Assembly: GCA_934668295.1 (NCBI GenBank)
Contig: CAKUND010000037.1
Location: forward strand, 1 to 14,319
DNA from: an uncultured Oscillospiraceae bacterium
Lineage (GTDB): Bacteria; Bacillota; Clostridia; Oscillospirales; Oscillospiraceae
Direction: 5' to 3'
Length of the DNA: 14,319 nt
Shown piece by piece: positions 11,463 to 14,319 of this stretch; position 1 is the first letter of the stretch, and every line of letters starts with the position of its first letter. The notes beneath the pieces are model-generated. The model was not told the origin of the DNA. It saw nothing but the letters and a program-made list of their open reading frames with translations, and searched no databases. The position numbers and the translations under genes were made by a program.

Positions 11463-12680
11463 TTATGCGGGTGCGTCCGGAAGGGCAGGCTGCGGGTCCT
11501 CCGGTGCGGAAGGCCCCTCCTCAGAGGGGACGGTTTCAGCGGGATCCTCCTCTGCGGGCGGCTGCGGCTCCTCCACGGGCGGCTCCTCCTCCGGAACCGG
11601 GGCCGGGCAGGCGGGCGTCTGGGGCTGATCCCAGTAATACTCGCCGCTCATATCCTCGTCATAGCGCAGCCGGAGCGTTCCGCCGCCAAGCAGATCACGC
11701 AGGATATCGACATGGCAGTAGCCGCCGTCGAGCATCATGATGTTCCAGTAATAGCCTTCACCGCCGCGCATGCCGCTGACGGTCTGGCAGGTGAGCCCTG
11801 CCTCGTCGCACAGCAGCTGCCAGCTCTGCGCCATGCTCTTGCTGTCGGCGATGCCCTGGCAGAGCGCGGAATAGACGGGCGTTCGGCTGCTGCCCTCCTG
11901 ATACGGGAAGCGCTCGGCCAGATACGTGAACAGCAGCGCGGCCTTTTCCGTCTCGCTCGTGCAGTAGCGGACGTAAATTTCCGCCGCACGCAGGCTCTCG
12001 GCTACGTCCTGCTGCATGCTCCGAAGCTCCAGCCGGGAGGCCGGGTAGTCGAAGACCAGTTCTACAATGCGGTTGCGCGCATCCACCGGGTAGGACGTCA
12101 CGGTCAGCTCGGGCTGTGCGGCATGCTCCTTCAGATGCGCGTCGCAGTAGGCCTGCACAAGCGCCTCATAGTCGGGCTTTCCCGGATAGGTCGCGTAGAG
12201 CGTCAGATGATCGTCGTAATTCTCCAGCGCGCGGCACAGCAGGCGGTTCGCCTCTGCCTCCCCGCCCACATACTCGATCTCGTCCAGCGGCGTGAGCACG
12301 TCGCGGAACGTGATATCGATTTTGATCTCATAATAGGCGACGATGAGCGTACAGTCGTGCGTGATATAGTCGATGGCATACGCGCCGATCGGATCCTCGC
12401 GCGCAAATTCATAGACAGCCGCCGGAAGATCCTCCTCGACGTCGCCGGAATACTGGTTCGTGTGGATCACGCCGTGCTCCACGCCGTTCTGCACAAGCGT
12501 CCGCAGGGCGTTTTTCAGCGTTTTATAGTCGTAGACCGTCAGTACGTCGCTCTGCGGCTCGGCCTTCGTGCCTGCGTCGTGCGGGGTCACGAGGGTATAG
12601 GAGGACGGAACCAGCCTGCTGCATCCGCACAGAGCCGTCAGCAGCAGCGCAAGCAGGCCCGTTATCATCCAGCGCTTCAA
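11463..12680 (-). CDS. Transglutaminase-like lipoprotein, probable pseudoenzyme
   Basis: The 405-residue product begins with a lipoprotein signal (LTALCGC, Cys20). It has a long middle region of unknown fold (about 40-235), then a transglutaminase-like domain (about 236-330), and a Pro/Glu-rich tail (about 352-405) like a wall spacer. The Cys motif SALCQGIADSKSMAQSWQLL carries Cys274, and CHVDILRD carries Asp325. However, the His motif, normally HxWN before the LDG turn, reads YYWN, with Tyr310 where the catalytic His belongs. It is therefore likely non-catalytic and may bind peptide or cell-wall ligands. The TTG start is set by AAGGAGGG 7 nt upstream. It lies 18 nt downstream of the YitT gene and is surely cotranscribed with it. 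The bidirectional terminator ends it. Confidence 0.88.
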   Translation of the reverse strand: MKRWMITGLLALLLTALCGCSRLVPSSYTLVTPHDAGTKAEPQSDVLTVYDYKTLKNALRTLVQNGVEHGVIHTNQYSGDVEEDLPAAVYEFAREDPIGAYAIDYITHDCTLIVAYYEIKIDITFRDVLTPLDEIEYVGGEAEANRLLCRALENYDDHLTLYATYPGKPDYEALVQAYCDAHLKEHAAQPELTVTSYPVDARNRIVELVFDYPASRLELRSMQQDVAESLRAAEIYVRYCTSETEKAALLFTYLAERFPYQEGSSRTPVYSALCQGIADSKSMAQSWQLLCDEAGLTCQTVSGMRGGEGYYWNIMMLDGGYCHVDILRDLLGGGTLRLRYDEDMSGEYYWDQPQTPACPAPVPEEEPPVEEPQPPAEEDPAETVPSEEGPSAPEDPQPALPDAPA

Positions 12681-12698
12681 AGCAGTCCCTCCTTGCCG

Positions 12699-13565
12699 TT
12701 ATAATTCTTCTTCCGCGCCGCGGAAGCCCTCGCCCAGAACCTGATGCGCAGGCAGCAGAATGACGAAGGCGTCAGGGTCAATCTCCCGTACGATGGATTT
12801 GAGCTCCGGCAGCTCCTTCTGCCGGACGGCAGACATCAAAACGGGCCGGGGCCGGCCGGTATAGCTGCCGCTGCCGTCGAGCACGGTCGCGCCGCGGTCG
12901 AGCCGGGCGCCGATCTGCGCGGAAACGGCCTGATACTGTTCGGAGATGATGAGCGCGACGGTCGAATGATCGAGTCCGTAGAGCAGCTGATCCATCACAA
13001 ACGACGATGCTGCCAGCGGCAGCGCGCTGTAGAGCGTCTTGGTCAGATCGCGGAACACAATACCGGTCAGCGTGATGATAAACAGATCGATCGCCAGCAT
13101 GACCTTGCCGAGACTGGCCGAGCGGAAGCGGCGGCGCAAAAGCTTCGCCGCGATATCGGAGCCGCCCGTCGTCGCGCCGGACAGAAACACGAGGCCGAGG
13201 CCGAGGCCGACAAGAATGCCGCCGTAGAGGCTGTCGAGCAGGATCTCGGTCTTCGGCGCGGGGATAAAGGCGAACAGGTCGATGAACGCGGAGCTCAGAA
13301 GCATACCGGCCAGTGAGCCGAACAGGAATTTCCTGCCCAGCTTGCGCGCGCCGAGAATGAACAGCGGTACGTTCAGAAGCATCGTCATCACGCCGATCTG
13401 GCCGAAGCCCAGAAGCTCGCGCAGCACCATCGCCAGGCCGCTCATGCCGCCGACGTTCAGGCTGTTCGGCTCCAGAAACAGATCGAAGCCGAGCGCGAAA
13501 ATCGCGCAGCCGAGGGTGATCTTCCATCCCATCTGCCAGATGGTTTTGAGCGTTTCACGTTTCAA
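12699..13565 (-). CDS. YitT-family membrane protein (YitT_membrane plus DUF2179)
   Basis: A 288-residue integral membrane protein. About six hydrophobic segments (roughly 14-32, 58-75, 81-102, 112-132, 152-172, 178-196) include the family's paired glycine motifs NVGGMSGLA (37-45) and SGATTGGSDI (129-138). The cytoplasmic C-terminal DUF2179 domain (about 222-280) shows RGATVLDGSGSYTG, then REIDPDAFVI and the ending VLGEGF. Transport function has been proposed for the family, but the substrate is not established. The TTG start is supported by GGGAGG about 8 nt upstream. The gene begins 31 nt after the topoisomerase gene, and its stop region overlaps the ribosome binding site zone of the next gene, which indicates an operon. 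Confidence 0.95.
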   Translation of the reverse strand: MKRETLKTIWQMGWKITLGCAIFALGFDLFLEPNSLNVGGMSGLAMVLRELLGFGQIGVMTMLLNVPLFILGARKLGRKFLFGSLAGMLLSSAFIDLFAFIPAPKTEILLDSLYGGILVGLGLGLVFLSGATTGGSDIAAKLLRRRFRSASLGKVMLAIDLFIITLTGIVFRDLTKTLYSALPLAASSFVMDQLLYGLDHSTVALIISEQYQAVSAQIGARLDRGATVLDGSGSYTGRPRPVLMSAVRQKELPELKSIVREIDPDAFVILLPAHQVLGEGFRGAEEEL

Positions 13566-13596
13566 ACCGTCGTCCTCCCTGCGTTATCTCAGAATA

Positions 13597-14319
13597 TCAA
13601 ATATCCAGCTTCATCTGCGTTTCGCCGGTGTCCTCCTCGCGGATGAGCGCGCCGGCGGCGGGCAGCGTCCGGGCCGAGTAGCGGCCCACATTGGTGATCG
13701 CGGTCTTTTCCAGCTCCATCGCCGATTCGACGACGGCCTTTCGTTTGAGGCTCATCACGGCAACGCCCTGCGTCGCGCGCGTGGTCTTGGCGGCAAGCTG
13801 GGCCGTGGAGAACACGAGCACGCGTCCGTCCGTTGCACGGATGGCGATCTGCTTTTCCTTCGGCAGATCGACGATGGCCTTGAGCGGGCTCTTGTCGGAG
13901 TAGGCGCCCGTCAGTCGCTTGCGGTTGGACTTGGTGTCATAGCAGCTCATCGCGACCTTCGCCGCTTTGCCGTTTTCAAACACAAAGAGCAGGTTGCCCT
14001 CGTATTTTCCGGGGAACAGGACCGTCAGGAAGCTCTCGCCCTCGTCAAAGCCGAGCTTGCCGGGCAGGAAATCGCCGAGCGCGGAGGCTTTTCCGTCGGC
14101 AAAGTCGGAAATTTTCGTCTTATAGACCTGATACTTGTCGGTAAAGACCAGCATTTCCTCGCTGTTCTGCGCCGGACGGGTCAGGAGCAGACTGTCGCCC
14201 TCCTTGAATTTCTGTTCGCCGGACATGCGCAGCGACTGCGCCGTGATCTTCTTGAAATAGCCCTCGCGGGAGACGAAGACCGTGACGGGATAGTCGTTTT
14301 CCGGCTCGTCGTCCGGCTC
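13597..14319 (-). CDS. Topoisomerase subunit A (GyrA/ParC type), C-terminal part; 5' end outside the window
   Basis: The reverse frame is open from the window edge to the TGA at 13597-13599, giving 240 residues. It reads as the C-terminal beta-pinwheel of a type IIA topoisomerase A subunit, which wraps DNA. Repeated blades are visible: VTVFVSREGYFKKIT, EMLVFTDKYQVYK, NLLFVFENGKAAKV, QIAIRATDGRVLVF, and ATQGVAVMSLKRKAVV. There is an acidic linker, EPDDEPEND, just inside the edge. SREGYFKKITAQSLRMSG followed by a tail ending in MKLDI is typical of the clostridial GyrA/ParC-like paralog; which of the two cannot be decided without the N-terminal half. An internal ATG at 14226 is not the real start, because strong similarity continues upstream. 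YitT follows 31 nt downstream. Confidence 0.93.
   Translation of the reverse strand, partial: EPDDEPENDYPVTVFVSREGYFKKITAQSLRMSGEQKFKEGDSLLLTRPAQNSEEMLVFTDKYQVYKTKISDFADGKASALGDFLPGKLGFDEGESFLTVLFPGKYEGNLLFVFENGKAAKVAMSCYDTKSNRKRLTGAYSDKSPLKAIVDLPKEKQIAIRATDGRVLVFSTAQLAAKTTRATQGVAVMSLKRKAVVESAMELEKTAITNVGRYSARTLPAAGALIREEDTGETQMKLDI

Noticed and set aside
12744..13527. Alternative frames on both strands over the YitT gene
   Set aside because: YitT is complete with membrane segments and DUF2179; the others lack motifs and start signals.
1..14319. CRISPR array, prophage, insertion sequence or defence system
   Set aside because: No regularly spaced repeats, no transposase, integrase or phage genes, and no recognised defence proteins were seen.

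Overview
The window looks like chromosomal DNA of a GC-rich gut Clostridia, most likely Oscillospiraceae/Ruminococcaceae. I infer this from Firmicutes-type AGGAGG ribosome binding sites, TTG starts behind strong Shine-Dalgarno sequences, a secreted serpin lipoprotein, YitT and transglutaminase-like lipoprotein families, and hairpin-rich intergenic repeats. The genus is not established. Nothing indicates a phage, plasmid, integrase, transposase or CRISPR array.

Layout: 1-770 (-) is the 5' part of argS with its own promoter. 771-1121 is intergenic and holds a dispersed repeat, a strong rightward promoter and a leader that can fold as a terminator or as a competing stem. 1122-6186 is a zone of decay mixed with live genes. 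It contains a chimeric flavodoxin-like pseudogene, an alpha/beta-hydrolase fused in frame to a SAM methyltransferase, an ATGA-coupled stub of a GNAT acetyltransferase, a TetR regulator, tRNA-Gly(GCC), a conserved hypothetical gene, a headless C-terminal domain, and a transglutaminase-like pseudogene with an internal hairpin, a deletion and a Trp-to-stop change.

6174-7556 (-) is a serpin lipoprotein, convergent with that pseudogene. 7713-8993 (+) is an intact intracellular GH13 alpha-amylase-type enzyme, followed by a small PspC membrane protein and a strong terminator. 9372-11269 (+) is a two-gene operon with a 4-bp ATGA overlap: a purine nucleoside phosphorylase and a divergent member of the IF2B/MtnA sugar-phosphate isomerase superfamily. 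The second enzyme lacks parts of the usual MtnA signature, so the pair may channel ribose-1-phosphate from nucleosides into a route other than phosphopentomutase. A MITE-like inverted repeat and a bidirectional terminator separate it from the leftward cluster 14319-11463 (-): the 3' end of a GyrA/ParC-type topoisomerase subunit, a YitT membrane protein, and a transglutaminase-like lipoprotein that has lost its catalytic His.

The best leads are the phosphorylase/IF2B-like pair, the transglutaminase pseudoenzyme behind YitT, the attenuator-like leader at 1.0 kb, the hydrolase-methyltransferase fusion, and the shared intergenic repeats. All calls come from reading the sequence; no database search was possible.
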